The notes below the pieces were generated by a model. The model searched no databases, was not told the DNA's origin, and was given only the letters and a program-made list of their open reading frames with translations. This document shows positions 11,408-24,209 of a stretch of 64,000 nucleotides of DNA, one piece after another; positions within the stretch are counted from its first letter, which is position 1; each line of letters starts with the position of its first letter. Origin of the DNA: Paguma larvata (taxonomy: Eukaryota > Chordata > Mammalia > Carnivora > Viverridae); assembly GCA_030068075.1 (NCBI GenBank), contig CM057834.1:89793119-89857118 (forward strand), in the 5' to 3' direction. The translations under genes and the position numbers were made by a program.

Positions 11408-11703
11408 CTGCAGGGGAGGGCAGAGAAGGGGAGAAGGCGCGGATTCAGGGAAAGCTCCAGACAGGGCCTGCTCAGGCTCAGAGGGTGGGCGGCCTCCGTG
11501 GAGGAGGCTGGAGACAAATGTGGGCCCTCCGCCCCGAAGGCGTGTTGGTCAGAAAAGGTGTCACGTGTATTAGGTGCATCATTTAACAAAGTCCTAACGC
11601 AGGGTACATCAGGCACGTGGAGGCTGGACACACGGCCAGAAGGACGGACTGAATGCCTCAGCTGACTTTTGCTAGTGTGCCTTCACATGCGAGCTACATT
11701 CTT

Positions 11704-11744
11704 TTTTTCTTTTTTCTTAACGTTTTATTTTTTTTATTTTTGAA

Positions 11745-11776
<32 letters not shown>

Positions 11777-11942
11777 CATAAGCAGGGGAGGGGCAGAGAG
11801 AGAAGGAGACACAGAATCTGAAGCAGACTCCGGGCTCCGGCTGTCAGCAGGGAGCCTGACGTGGGGCTCGAACCCACGAACCGTGAGATCATGACCTGAG
11901 CTAAAGTCGGGTACTTAACCGACTGAGCCACCCAGGTACCCC
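11704..11942 (-). mobile_element. Felid SINE with (GA)n body
   Basis: Minus-strand SINE with a long GAGAGA tract; head CCGACTGAGCCACCCAGGTA. It shares one target duplication with the next SINE. Confidence 0.9.
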
Positions 11943-12152
11943 TTTATTTCATTAAAAAAAATTTTTTAATGCTTATTTTTGAGAGACAGAGTGGGAGCAG
12001 GGGAAGGGCAGAGAGAGAGAGGGAGACACAGAATCTGAAGCAGGCTCCAGGCTGTCAGCACAGAGCCTGACACAGGGCTCGAACCCACAAGCCCTGAGAT
12101 CATGACCTGAGCTGAAGTTGGATGCTGAACTGACTGAGCCCCCGAGGCGCCC
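11943..12152 (-). mobile_element. Felid SINE, tandem
   Basis: Directly follows the SINE at 11704. The pair is flanked by a perfect 14-bp duplication CGAGCTACATTCTT at 11690-11703 and 12155-12168. Confidence 0.9.
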
Positions 12153-13049
12153 TACGAGCTACATTCTTGTAAGATCCTGACCAAATCATTCACTTTTCAC
12201 CCTTCTCCCCCATCTCCTTCCAAATCCACTAAAGCCTCTTTTCTCCTGCATGCTCATGGATCTCTTACTGAAGACGCTTTTATATTCGAACACGAGCCCT
12301 TCTTTGTTCCCTTCCGCACATCCGCTCGGCCAAGCACGAACACCTGGGTGCAGTCAGCAGAAACAGGGGGGCTCCTCTGGCGTTACATGGCAACACTCAA
12401 CTCTGAGGCTCTCCCACGTAAGCATGAAGCTCGTGTGATGTGTTACTCCTTACCCAGAATTCAAAACTTAACAAAAAAACACAACATTGGGAGTCTCTCT
12501 CAAAGAATAATGATCATGGCACAGCCTTTACCGGCAAGCCCTGAGCGGCACAAATCGCTGTCCCCGGTGCTCTGCGCGGAGCCCAAGTTCATGTCTGGTC
12601 TGCTGGGTGAGCGGGCGGGTCACCCCGGGCTGACATCTGGAACATCAGCCCCACTGCGTCATGGACAGTGATGGCCGGCAGCCTCCCGGGGTGGGCGAGA
12701 GCGCACTTTCTCTCCGTCCCTGCAGTTTCTCGTTGCTGGTGAGCCTGCTGGGGTCAGACCCTCTCTGTTCACATTCCAGTATGCTGTTTCTAAAATGCCA
12801 TGGGATTCAAAATGTCAGAAGCTTGTTAGGAATATGTGTAATGTAAGAATAAAACAAAAGCGAGGGCCCAGGGGTTCTCCCTTGAGTATACAGCATCCTC
12901 GGGGCACCAGCCTGTCACCAGCATTCGAGTTGCTAGGCCACCTTTTTAATGTTTGCCCCAGTTTTCAACAGTGTTCTGTTAGGTACAGTTGCAAGGAAGT
13001 GGAGTTCTGGAGAGACGAAAGCTCCCTTATAGATGTCAGGCACCTATAA

Positions 13050-13738
13050 AGGCATGCATACCTTGGAGATACTGTAGGTTCTGTTCCGCACCCCCGCAAT
13101 CAAGCGAGTATCTTTGGGATGCAGAGTCAAATGATTTTTTTTCGTTTCCCAGTGCATATAAAAATTATGTTTATGGAGCGCCTGGGTGGCTCAGTTGGTT
13201 GAGCATTCGACTTTGGCTCAGGTCATGATCTCACAGTCCGTGAGTTCGAGCCCCACGTCGGGCTCTGTGCTGACAGCTCGGAGCCTGGAGCCTGCCTCAC
13301 ATTCTGTGTCTCCCTCTCTCTCTGCCCCCGCCCCACTCATGCTCTGTCTCTCTCTGTCTCAAAAATAAATAACATTTAAAAAATTAAAAAAATTAAAAAA
13401 AATTATGTTTATACTATACTGTATGCAAATGTGCAATAGTATCATGTCTAAAAAAACAATGTATATACTTCAATTAAAAAAACAGTTTGTTGCTAAAAAT
13501 GCTAACCATCATCTGAGCTTCCGGCGAGTCATAATCACCAATCATAGACGACCATAGCAGATACGATAATGAAAAATATTGTGAGATATTACCAAAACGT
13601 GACACAGAGACGCAAAGCGAGCAAACACTGGTGGAAAAATGGTGCTGAGAAACTTGCTGGACGCAGGCTGCCACAAACCTTCAACTTTAAAAAAAACCCA
13701 CGGTGTCTGCCAAGTGCAACGGAAGGAGGTGCGCCTGT
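13050..13738. mobile_element. Tigger-type DNA transposon remnant, split by a SINE
   Basis: Left end GGCATGCATACCTTGGAGAT and right end AAGGAGGTGCGCCTGTA are inverted relatives; interior motifs such as CCCAGTGCATATAAAAATTA match a mammal-wide Tigger-like consensus as remembered. Interrupted by a SINE at 13174-13397. No open frame. Confidence 0.65.
13174..13397 (+). mobile_element. Felid SINE in Tigger remnant
   Basis: Well preserved (GGTCATGATCTCACAGTCCG, GAGTTCGAGCCCCACGTCGG). Perfect 14-bp target duplication AAAAATTATGTTTA at 13160-13173 and 13398-13411. Confidence 0.95.
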
Positions 13739-13809
13739 AACGTCATTGTCATAAAACCTTCCGGAGCCCATTTCAGCGGAATCACTTAGCTCTGGCTTCC
13801 TTAAGGAGA

Positions 13810-14125
13810 AAAGATATTGGCTAGCAAGTGAAATACCCAGACCGAAAAAGACAAGTACTAGATGATTCCACTTACATGAGGGACTCAGAACAGGCAAATT
13901 CATAGGGACGGAGGGGAACAGAGGTTACCAGGGGCTGGGGGAGGGAGGATGGGCAGCTGTTGCCTAGCGGGGACAGACTTTCAGTTCGAGATGATGAAAA
14001 AGTTCTGGAAATGGGCAGGGCGGGTGGTTGCAAACACTGCGAACATACTTAATGCCACTGAACCGTGTACTTGGAAATGATGAAAATAGTAAACCTCCTG
14101 TTACGTCTACTTTACCACAACAGAA
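13810..14125 (+). mobile_element. Old LINE-1 3' end
   Basis: The pattern TAGATGATTCCACTTACATG, GAGGTTACCAGGGGCTGGGG, then AGTTCTGGAAATGG is the 3' region of old mammalian L1s, as in the fragments at 27044 and 28935. Confidence 0.7.
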
Positions 14126-14894
14126 AAAATAGCAAAAAAAAAATCACTTTCTTTCTAAGGGAGTTCTTATGAATCTGAACATCCTTAAAATAACTACCAG
14201 CCCTCTTTTCCATCCCAGCTGCACTGGGGGTCCCCCCGAACCCACCAGGAGTAATGCTGAATCTTGTTCATTTACCAGCATAACCCCCCCCCCTTCCTGT
14301 TCCCTGTCTTCACAAACCATCACTCTCTGAACACTCAGTGGGGTCATGAAATGCTTCTTAGCACGGCACCCCCTGTTGCCCTGATATTTGGTCCTAGTCT
14401 TTTCTTCTAAATTATCACCCCCAAAATGAGAGAGATGCTACCGTGAGATTTTGTTCTTGTCCGTATAATACACTTCTTTATAAGAGTGAGGTATACGAAG
14501 TATGTAATACCTTCTTGAGTAAGAGTGACTCAGAAAGTTAAGTCAGGACTTATACCAAGGAGGGCAACAGCAATCATTCAGGCAGCGGCTTGGCGTGACT
14601 TCTGTCTTTCAAAGAATCTTCTTGAAGTGGAGAAGCATTTTTCCTAAGGCGTCACTTTCTCTGAGATATTCGGGAATGTTAATACTTTCAGCAAGTTGCA
14701 CACCATTTGCGTTTAATTTTCTTGATCACGAATGTGTTGAATTTACTCTGTCCTAAAATTGTTTAATTTTAGGACTAATCTGTGCCCGTGTGTGACCAGT
14801 CTACAAAGATGATCTGCTCACGGACTATAGTTGTGAGGGCACAGCTGAGAAAATGAAAAGGACTGTATGTTAAAACATTCAGGAGGATAGTGGA

Positions 14895-14990
14895 GTCTAG
14901 AGCAGGTTTCTTCATACTATACTTTGCAGCCCATCGTTGGGTCCTGAAATAATTTTAGTGGGTTGCGACCAGCATTAAAAACAACAAAAA
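14895..14990. mobile_element. hAT-like transposon fragment
   Basis: Short piece with GCAGCCCATCGTTGGGTCCT and TTTAGTGGGTTGCGACCAGC, resembling Charlie-type hAT ends. Family call is tentative. Confidence 0.4.
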
Positions 14991-14991
14991 A

Positions 14992-15185
14992 GGGGCTGGG
15001 TGGCTCAGTCGGTTGAGCGTCCAACTTCATGATCTCATGGCTCGTGAGTTCGAGCCCCACGTCGGGTCCTGTGTTGACAGCTCGGAGCCTGGAGCCTGCT
15101 TCAGATTCTGTGTCTCCCTCTCTCTCTGCCCCTCCTTGGCTCACGCTCTGTCTCTCTCAAAAATGATAAACATTAAAAAAAAAAA
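14992..15185 (+). mobile_element. Felid SINE with internal deletion
   Basis: Head GGGGCTGGGTGGCTCAGTCG, but the segment between the A and B boxes is shortened (CGGCTCAGGT missing); tail ATAAACATTAAA. Confidence 0.9.
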
Positions 15186-15768
15186 CACCACCACCACAAG
15201 AGAAAGAACAGATTAGGAGAGTGTGCCGCATTTTCAGTTATAACTAGCTGCGTGTACGCATGTGGTGCACGCACTGGGTCTGAACGTGAGGTGCATTTCT
15301 CACCAGGGTCTGTGAAGAACTGGAGGCTGGAGGCAGGTAGGCGGCGATGGTTCAGCTGGAATTCTGGTATGTCCCTTTTTTTACCGGGAGGTTGGCTTTC
15401 ACTCCCCAGTGACTAGAGGGACCTTGACAGAGACCGTAGGAAAGAATTCCCTGAAGGAAGCCTCGAGTACGAAATCCCTTTTTACAGCACATTGGTTGTG
15501 ATCTCCTAACCGGGGCTTGGAAGAGAGAGTGGCAGGTCCCCGCGGAGGGCGCCGTCTGGCGGGGTCCACCTCAGCCGTCTCTGAGGCTCTCACTTCCCAC
15601 TTGCCAACGGAAAATAAAAACGCAGCGCTGACGCCGAAGAGCTCTTTCACATTTAGGAGTTGTGGTGCAAGCACTTCTGACCCCAGGGAAGTTATAAAAT
15701 CACAGGATTTCAAACCTGGAGCCACCTTAGGGATAGAGTTCATCTTCTTTGTGGGTTTTTCTTTTCTT

Positions 15769-15866
15769 TTCTTTTCTTTTTTGTAATAAGCCCAACATGA
15801 GGCTTGAACTCATGACCTCAAGGTCAAGACTTTCTTGCTCCACGGACTGAACCAGCCAGGCGTCCT
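15769..15866 (-). mobile_element. Short carnivore tRNA-derived SINE
   Basis: AAGCCCAACATGAGGCTTGA to GAACCAGCCAGGCGTCC on a T-rich lead. Confidence 0.75.
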
Positions 15867-17699
15867 TCTTTTGGATTTTATAGCTAAAGAAACCTAGGCT
15901 GAGGTTGACCCCTGAATTCAGGGTGGGGAGCAAAGCGCCCCGGGGCCTGGGGGCCTGGAGGAAGTGAGGAGACACCCAGAGAGGAATGGAGGCCCGAAGA
16001 GGCACAGAGAGAAGCCTTTTGTGGTTTTCTCAATCACTGCAACAGGAAGATAAACCAGCTTAACTTTTTTTTTTTTCCAACTCAAAGAAAAGGGCTTCTG
16101 CCCTTTTGCTTTCTTGTGGCCTTGTGGCTGGAACGAGAAAGCGTGATCGGTGGCTGGCTTCTCTCTGCTGCTAAAGCACCCTGTGGCTCCTGGGGGAACC
16201 CCAAGGAGGGGGAGGCCCCCGTTGGGCTGCGGGGAGTGTGCCCCGGCTGCACAAGGAAGGCGGTCGGAATGGGTCAGGAAACATAAGTGATGCCAGGGCT
16301 AGCCCCATCCATACATGGGGGAATACGTGTTACAGAGAAAGATCAAATTCACTCCTGTAGCTGGAATGCACCGAGCTAAAGGTCAACAGAATTCAGTTCC
16401 GAAGGGGACCCACGATGACAACTCAGCCGGGTACCCCGTTGGCCACGTAGGCAGGCGCCGCCGCTGCCATTTCTCCGAACAAGCGGTTTCTGTTTGTTTT
16501 CCAATCATCCGACGCGCTGTTGCAGCTGGAGCCAGATGTTTCCGCACCTGGTTATCATTAGCACCTCTTGGCAGGCGCGCGGGGCGCAGGGTGGTCACGA
16601 CAACAGGTGGGCAGGGCTGAGGAGGGTCTCATTCCTCTTGCTCGCTAGCCCACATCAATATGCTAAAAAAAACAACAACCCAAAAAACAAAAAAACGCCT
16701 CTCCCTCTTGAAACACTAGAAGGAAAGGTCGAATTCTGCAAATAGTACGGTGACAACTCTTCCCCCAAAATAAATGGCAGAGGAGGAAAGAGGGGATTAT
16801 TTTGAGTGTGACTTGTGTTTTCCTCAGTCTCTGCTGCAAGGGCTCATGACAGTTTATTCCCAGATTCAAGAAGGCGAGAGGGGTCTCCCTGGGGGCTGGT
16901 CTCTTAGAAATACGGAAAGATCAGGCTTTGGTTTGGGGGACACCGAGGATGACTCTTCAAGCAAGCTGGTCACACGCCCTCCCTGAGCGTCTGCTGGTCG
17001 GAGGGGCGGCAGGGTTGTGGAGGAAGTCCCAGGAAGAGAGCCCTCACAGCTGGCTTGCATTACCGTGGGAGTGGAGGAAAGGAACACCAGCCTGCAGCTG
17101 TGACCAACTTGTACAAAAGCAGGGGAGGGAGACGATGCCCACGTGCGAGGTTGGCTGGGCCACAGGGGTTAAAGGTGGGCACAGGGGAGAAGGGCCAGGT
17201 CCCAGAATGCTTTGCTACTTGGCCAGTGCTTCATGAGGGTTGAAGCATTAGCCCAGAGCCACTGGGGTGCGCCTGTGCGTGGCTTAAGTTCTCCTGGACG
17301 GGGCACTTTGGCTGTGGGTACGTACGACTAAGCCCCCGTGCCACAATGTGGGGTGACTATGCTCAGCAACCTTTCGACTCATCTGGAAACCAGAAAGAAC
17401 AGAGCACAGAGCCTCCTGTAAAATGCTGCCAGATAAGTCAACAATGAGTTTCCTGAGTCAGACAGACTCCCCAGGAATTTGAAGAATGATCCGTCGGCAT
17501 CCGTTAGTATCCCAAGCAAGGCCTCTCTCCTGGGGCATCCTTCCCAGGAACTGGAGCGAAGCGTGAACTTCAGTCTGCCCTGGTACCTGGGCAGACCAGA
17601 GGGAGGCGGACGGCACCAGGCACCGGCTGGCCTATTTCCATGACTGGACTTGCAGACCTGGAAGTGACATGTGGCCGAAATAAAAACAAAAACAAAAAA

Positions 17700-17830
17700 C
17701 ATAGGCTGGGCCTGGAGAAAACTGGGTGTGCTACTCTGGGTATGAACTTCCTCATCTGTCATAAGTAAAACGGAGGAGCTAGTTTCTAACCTCCTTTCAG
17801 CATTAACGTTTACAAACTACAAATCTACGC
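17700..17830 (+). mobile_element. MIR-like fragment
   Basis: TGGGTATGAACTTCCTCATC then GTCATAAGTAAAACGGAGGA resembles the MIR stretch 'cctcatctgtaaaatgggga'. Confidence 0.45.
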
Positions 17831-18272
17831 GAGAAAGCCAGGAGCTGGGAAGACCTGGAAATTGAAAAGAACTTCGGCTGGTCATCGGGAGATTATTCTA
17901 GGGCCCGTTAGCGGAGATGGGACAGAACAGTGGCAGTGACGTCACATGGAGAAACTAATAGACAAAAGCAATGGAGAGGTTTTGAGTCCCTGCAGTTCCC
18001 AAAAAGGCGGTAACACAAAGCAAGCACGCTTGGGAGCCTGGGAGCCTGAGATGGGTTTGAAGTAGACGATTTGCTGGACTCTCCATCCGGTGCCGTTTAG
18101 TGTCTTCTTGGTGTTCATATGCAAAAACAGGTAGCTGACCCTTCATATTTAACCAGACTGATGTTAAGTTACTAGAATTGTATTTTTCATAGAATTTTGC
18201 TGAATTAAATGTATGCATCTCTCTCAGTCACTCTAAGGACTGGATTAGTATTTTGTTTTTGTTTTGTTATAC

Positions 18273-18460
18273 TCTTTTTTAGTGTTTATTTTTGATAGAG
18301 AGTGCAAGTAGGGCAGGGGCAGAGAGAGGGAGACAGGGGATCCAAAGCGGGCTCTGTGTCGACAACAGCGCGCCCGATGTGGGGCCTGAACCCGCAAACT
18401 GTGAGATCACAACTCGAGCCTGAGTTGGACGCTCAACCTACTGAGCCATCCAGGTGCCCC
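18273..18460 (-). mobile_element. Felid SINE, diverged
   Basis: AGTGTTTATTTTTGATAGAG lead; head CCTACTGAGCCATCCAGGTG. Confidence 0.88.
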
Positions 18461-18478
18461 CTGAAGTAGTAGTTTGAA

Positions 18479-18675
18479 TTTTTTTTAATGTTTATTTATT
18501 TTTGAGAGAGAGAGAGAGAGAGGCAGAGAGAGAACAGGAGACCCAGACTCTGAAGCAGGCTCCAGGCTCCCAGCTGTCAGCAGAGAGCCCCATGCGGGGC
18601 TCCAACTCATGAACCGTGAGATCATGACCTGAGCTGAAGCCGATGCTCACCTGACTGAGCCACCCAGGCTTCCCA
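18479..18675 (-). mobile_element. Felid SINE
   Basis: AATGTTTATTTATTTTTGAG lead with (GA)n; target duplication TGAAGTAGTAGTTT (18462) against TGAAGTACTATTTT (18676). Confidence 0.9.
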
Positions 18676-19757
18676 TGAAGTACTATTTTGGATGCCGGGC
18701 CACCAAGGTGGCAGCTACCGAAACCTCAGGTAGGCCTCGGGCAAGCTCCTCTGCCTCAAGAGGGAGGGCTCAGGACCCCAGCCTTGCTCTGAGATGGTAA
18801 GCATTGCTGAGCACAACTGATTCCAGGCAGGACGGAAGACCCAGGCTCGCAGACACCGACAAAACGACGAACCGACGGGAGCACACGAGAGGATGAGACT
18901 GCACAGCCACCACGAACTTATCTGTGTGGTCACCCAGGTGCGGAAGGCAAGGCGCAAGCGCCAGTACTTATCACGACGTGACCACCGGATCCTCCTCATC
19001 AGCCGGCGTCGCTGGGCTTACAGGCTTCACGTACTCCAGAAAGATAAAAAGTGAATTTCTCAAGTGTTTGAAAACTCTGTCCCATCTACAACTTTGGTTC
19101 ACATTTGTTTCTGTGCAGCTCTGACTTTACTATTTGGCCTGGTCTGTAGTCAAGACTTTGGGAACTGAAATTAATAAGCTAAAAAACAAAATGTTTATCA
19201 TCGGGGAAATGAAGAAACGGGTATGAGAAAATATTTATTGGGGTTGCTGTGACAACAGAACAAGCCATCCCAACAGCATTCCTTCCTTTCCATCTGTCAA
19301 AACTTCGCCTTGACAGGGCCTTAAGGAACACTCAGGGTCCACCCTGAAGATGAAACGGGGCAAAGATGTTATTCTAAGTTTGACAGATTTTTGGCTCCAC
19401 TTAAAACTCTTTTGTAACTCATTCAGCATTTGCCACGAGTCCCTGCTATTCCCGCCTGCAGTGCGCAGACTCCCTGGCAATGAAGGCTGAGAACACGCTG
19501 CAGCGAGGGAGGGAATGGCGGCATGACTACGCGGCTAACGTCTAACGCAGGCCAGTGTCCACCCCGGGATGCCACGTGGCCATTCCCGGAGCTTGTGGTG
19601 CGTCCTGCTCTCATGCACTGTTCTGTGGTGTCACAAGGCTTGGGGGGAATCAGGAGGACGAGGCTTGCTTCCACGTCTGGCTGGAGAGGGCTGGAAATGG
19701 GAGCCTGCCCGGCGGGGAGGGGGAGCACTGTGCCCGGTGAGGAGCAGGAAAGCCACA

Positions 19758-19772
19758 CCCCCCCCCCCCCCC
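19758..19772. repeat. C homopolymer
   Basis: A run of about 15 cytosines on the plus strand; probably length-variable. Confidence 0.85.
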
Positions 19773-20081
19773 GTGGGAGCTTAGGCGGGAGGCTCTCTTT
19801 CTACACCTTCCCAGGTCACACAACTTGCAGACAGTCACTGTCCCCCAAGCCCTGGCTTGTCGTGGCCTGGCCAGAGAGCCTTTCAGTTCCTTATGGCGCT
19901 TTGCCTGTAAATCAGACAGCTTTGGGTGCCCGCAGATTGCTCCTGGAGGGACAGCCGGTAAGCACAGCAGGACGGAGAGGAGTACATGGCTTCCGGCTTT
20001 TTCACTCAGCAGCTTCACACATGTGATGTTCTTTGGGGGAGTTTCTGTGCTTTGATCATTAGCTATGTCACTTTTCTCTTT

Positions 20082-20342
20082 TTTAAAAAAAGATTTTATT
20101 TTATTATTTATGTCAAAAACCTTTTTTAATGTTTATTTCTTTAGGGAGAGAGACAGAGTGCGAGCATGAGAGGGGCAGGGAGAGAAGGACACACAGAGTC
20201 TCAAGCAGGCTCCAGGCTCTGAGCTGTCAGCACAGAGCCCGATGCGGGGCTCAAACTCAGGAACCGCGAGATCACGACCCGAGCTGAAGTTGGATGCTTA
20301 AATGACTGAGCCACTGGAGCACCCCTATTTTTTTTCTTATTT

Positions 20343-20378
<36 letters not shown>

Positions 20379-20627
20379 GAGGGAAAGAGAGAGAGCATCC
20401 CAAGCAGGCTCCATGCTCAGCAACAGAGCCCTCTGCGGGACTGGATCCCACAACTCTGGAATCAAGACCTGAGCCAAAATCAAGTCGGGATGCTCAACTG
20501 ACAGAGCCACTGAGGCACCCCAAGATTTTTACTTTTAAGTAATTTCCACACCCATTGTGGGGGTGGAACTTACCGCCCTAGTGATGGAGAGTCACATGCT
20601 CTGCTGACTGAGCCAGCCGGGCGTCCC
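20082..20627 (-). mobile_element. SINE cluster: two felid SINEs with a short SINE
   Basis: SINEs at 20121-20325 and 20326-20521 abut each other; the short carnivore SINE body follows at 20522-20627 (TTTTAAGTAATTTCCACACC to AGCCAGCCGGGCGTCCC). The AAAAAGATTTTATTTTATTA at about 20086 may be the displaced A/T tail of the short SINE, in which case the two others inserted into it. Confidence 0.8.
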
Positions 20628-21488
20628 GGCTATGTCCTTTCCTTACAGGTGAGCCGGGCTTCCCTGTTCTGGCTTAGCTGGCCTGTTAGGGAAGCGGTCA
20701 CAACCGAGGGTCAGAGAAACCCAACACTGAGGCCTCCAGAAGGAGACAGTTTAAGCTGCAAAAGGAGGCGCAGAGGGCCCCGACTTTGGGCACAGTCTAG
20801 AGCACTGGTGTGGGAATCCTGGAGGGGACCCACAACATGGCGGGTATTTGTCTTTAACCCAAGTGACGTTAAGAGGGGCATCTGATGAGCACACGGTTAC
20901 TTCGGCATCACACCAGCTCTCAAGTGTCCGGATTAGAATCGCGGAGGCCACGGTGGCTGGGACAGGCTTCCCAGGTGACTGCTACTGAACCCGTCGACCT
21001 GGGAGAGGAGAGGGCCTGGGAGAGGGCGGGGGAGGCGTGGGCTGTCGTGCAGACCTCCCCTCACCAGCACGTTCAGAGAATCACGCAGCATCTGAGCTGC
21101 AGGGGGCCTGCAGGAATTAGTCCCCTCCCCCACTGCACAGCTGGACACATGAGGTGGTCGTCCCCAGGGATGCACTGGAAAGTACAGGATGCTTGAGGAG
21201 GGGAGCCCTGGGTCAGGAATGGGCCCTTGGCAGGTCACGGGGAGGGCAAGGCACCAAGGAGCACAGTCCCAGGAGGCTTGGAGCACCCTGACCGCGCAGT
21301 CAGAGAATTTCAGAGCCCAGAGGGAGCGTGGGGGTCATCCGGACCCACCTGCCTCTCTGGGCCCCAGCTGAAGGCCGTAAGAGAGGGAGGGCCTGGGGAG
21401 AAAACCACAGAAGTCTCAGCTTCTAACGTAGACAATTCTAGCCCAACTGCCAAGCACAAGTGGGGAGTCTTAATGGCATGACTTTCCT

Positions 21489-21708
21489 GGGGCCCCTGGG
21501 TGACTCAGTCCGTTGTGTGCCTGACTTCTGCTCAGGTCATGATCTCATGGTTCGTGAGTTCGAGCTCCGAGTCAGGCTCTGTGCCAACAGCTCAGAGCCT
21601 GGAGCCTCCTTCGGATTCTGTGTCTCCCTCTCTCTCTGCCCTTTTGCCCACTCAAACTCTGTCTCTGTTTCTCTAAACAAACAAACAAACAAACAAACAA
21701 ACAAAAGA
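21489..21708 (+). mobile_element. Felid SINE with (AAAC)n tail
   Basis: Head GGGGCCCCTGGGTGACTCAG; tail expanded to about eight AAAC units. Target duplication GACTTTCCT at 21480-21488 and 21709-21717. Confidence 0.92.
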
Positions 21709-21825
21709 GACTTTCCTTAAAGATTTCTGTAGGTGGGGTCACGGACACTGTCGCCTTGCACCCCCACCCCCTGACCAATGAGGCGAGCTCCTCCTCCTCC
21801 TTCCTTCTCGGTTGCTCTGGAGCCA

Positions 21826-21930
21826 GGCTGCCTGTGTCCCAGCTCTCCCACTAACCTCGGGCTTCCTCCAGCAAAGTGACTTAACCTCTGTGTGCTTCTT
21901 AGTTTCCTAATAATAGAAGCTATGCGAGTG
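21826..21930 (+). mobile_element. MIR fragment
   Basis: TCCCAGCTCTCCCACTAACC, AAAGTGACTTAACCTCTGTG and TTAGTTTCCTAATAATAGAA follow the MIR layout. Confidence 0.6.
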
Positions 21931-24209
21931 AGTTGTCAGGAGCCTGAAAGAACACAGGTCAAACTGTCCACGAGCCTGGCCCAGAGGCAACATTCCAGAG
22001 TGGTGGCCTGCTGTTACTGTCCTCGGGCTCTGCCTGCTGTGTTTCCTCCTTTTCCAGCCTCAGCTCTGTGGACCTTTATTTATTTATTTATTTTACCTCT
22101 TCAGGTCTGCGTGGAACTGGTGTTGGATGGAAAGATAATTTATTGGGCAAGAGAGAGAACACTCTGAGCCATTTGTAACAGGAAAAGTACGGGCTGCTTT
22201 TGGGGACAACATGACACGGGAGCCCGAGCAGGTCAGAGTGATGAGTGACCTGGGCGCAGACGAGCCCTTGTTTCATAAACGAGGAGACCAAAGGCCAAAA
22301 GCTGAGGATATTCAGGCTTCCTCCCTCCTGGGGGGGGGTACCCCTAGGCCTGCGTCCTGTGTCATGAGGGATGGACGTGCAAGTCTGAAGACTGTGAAGG
22401 GTTTAACAACGTAATTATAGTATCTTACATACACACACGCAGTAGTTAGCTGCACTGCGGCCCAGCTCTGGACCCGAAGCCAGCACCAATGTCTTCCATG
22501 TCCCTGCAGCATCCATGGCCGCCATCTTACCCCTCTCCCCGCTCATGGGTGTTTGCTGTTCGAGGGGACTAAGGCGTCATGGAAGGCGGGGCGGGGAGAG
22601 ACACTCCAAATCCTGCCAGTCCAACCACATTGGTGACCTGTCCCAGCCACAAAGCTGCCCCAGAGCAAGAAGGGAGGGGCTGGGAGAACTAACGAAGATG
22701 CGGCCACTGGGCAGGGTCCATTCACAGGGATGGGGCTCCTTCGCTTTCCTTTGTCTCTTCTTAGAGCAGTTCTGTGGGAGGAGTTTCAACCCATCAACCC
22801 AGAAATCTGTCTGGGGAGGGGGGAGAGGTGGCTGTCTCCTCCTAGAGACCTTTGTCCTGAGCCCTTGTGCCCGACACACCCACTCTGTTGCCCTTCAGGG
22901 ATGCATCTGTCTTTGACCCTTTCTGTTCTCACCTTCTCTCTTGCGTCGTCTTTGTGTTCTCCTCTGTCCCGGAGGAAGTTTGGGGAGGGCAGGCTCCTCC
23001 CGGCCATGCCCATCTTCCCGGACACTTTCTCAGGCTGGACCTACCCGAGCCTAACATCTTCCGCCCAGAAGCAAGCTCCTCGGGGCACTGTCTGGCTCTA
23101 TCTCCAGTCCTGGGGGGCAGCAGGTTTACTTGGCTGGCAATCACTTCCAGCCTAGGCCTTTCTGAGATTTGCCGCTCTCCCCTCCCCCACGGCCGAGCCT
23201 GAGAATTCTACTTCTGGGGGACAGAGTGGGGGCTTCCAGAGAATACAGACAGCTACTAGAATGTCCATGAAATCCGACGCTGGCCACTGAAGGGTTATTA
23301 CTCCTCCTCAGCTTCCAGAGCCCCAACCTGGAGAACTCTCCCGTCTGAATTCCCCAGTGCCCAGCCTGGAGCGCCGCCCGCGCCCAGCACCAGCTGCAGG
23401 CGGAGCGCCGGCCCGCTTCCTGAGCGGACCCCGGTGCACGGGGAGTGCAGGAACCGTGACAGTAAAAGCGAACGGCTCGCTAAAGGCCAGGGTGGGAGCG
23501 GGCCGGGAATAGCCAAGTGGCTGCCGTCCAGAGAGGAGCACCAAGACGACCAGATGGGCTGGCGCGGGAGGAGAGGACTGCATTCCACTTCCTGCCACAC
23601 TCCCGATGAGCCCCACGCTCATACCTCCTGTCCCTTCCATTCCTCTTTCCCTGTTCCTCTTCCTCCCTCTCGTTGTCCAGCCTTGGGAGTCAGATTTCCT
23701 CTGCAAACCACAGTTCTTCAGTTTTTGTGCTTTTGGCATTTCTTCTCTCCAGATGGACTCCTCGGTTGGCCTCCTCTGGCTTCGCTGGTTGGCCGGCCCG
23801 TCTCTGACTGGGCCCCACATCCCAGCCCTTCGTGGAGTTTTAGCCACTACCCGTGCCGCCGTGCCCTCAGTTCCAAAGCAAAGAAGGCTCTGATTTGGTA
23901 TTTTGAAAGGAGGAAAATGCCAGGAATTTTTTTTTTCTTGTTCAGAATTAACTCGAATCCCTACCCGTGTCTCCTTCTGGCTCTTCTTTGCTTTGCGACA
24001 TGGGCTTTGCAAATCACTGAGTGTGACCCATAGGACATGGGGGGCATCCTACCAAGCAGCGAGCAGGTGTGTATGACTCTGTGTAATTTATTTTAGCACT
24101 GGGAGGAAGGGATGCCTCTGGGATACATCTGTGCTTTAGCACGGCCCTGCGGCCGGCTGTGAACCTTGGCTCCTTGCCTCCTGCTGGGCCTTCCTCTCTG
24201 GGCTTGGCC

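Noticed and set aside
13186..13368. Recurring open frames beginning MAQSV-K-PTSAQVMIS (also at 11734, 28724, 30939, 34908, 42356, 43283, 48473, 50639, 61336, 62184)
   Set aside because: They are translations of the felid SINE read in one frame; the similarity is shared repeat DNA, not a gene family.
18715..18999. 94-codon Arg/Trp-rich minus-strand frame as a possible processed pseudogene
   Set aside because: I could not match it to any protein family and saw no A tail or duplication.
23308..24012. 234-codon minus-strand frame
   Set aside because: No recognisable domain; it spans a GC-rich patch and unique intron; DENND2A phases on both sides skip it.
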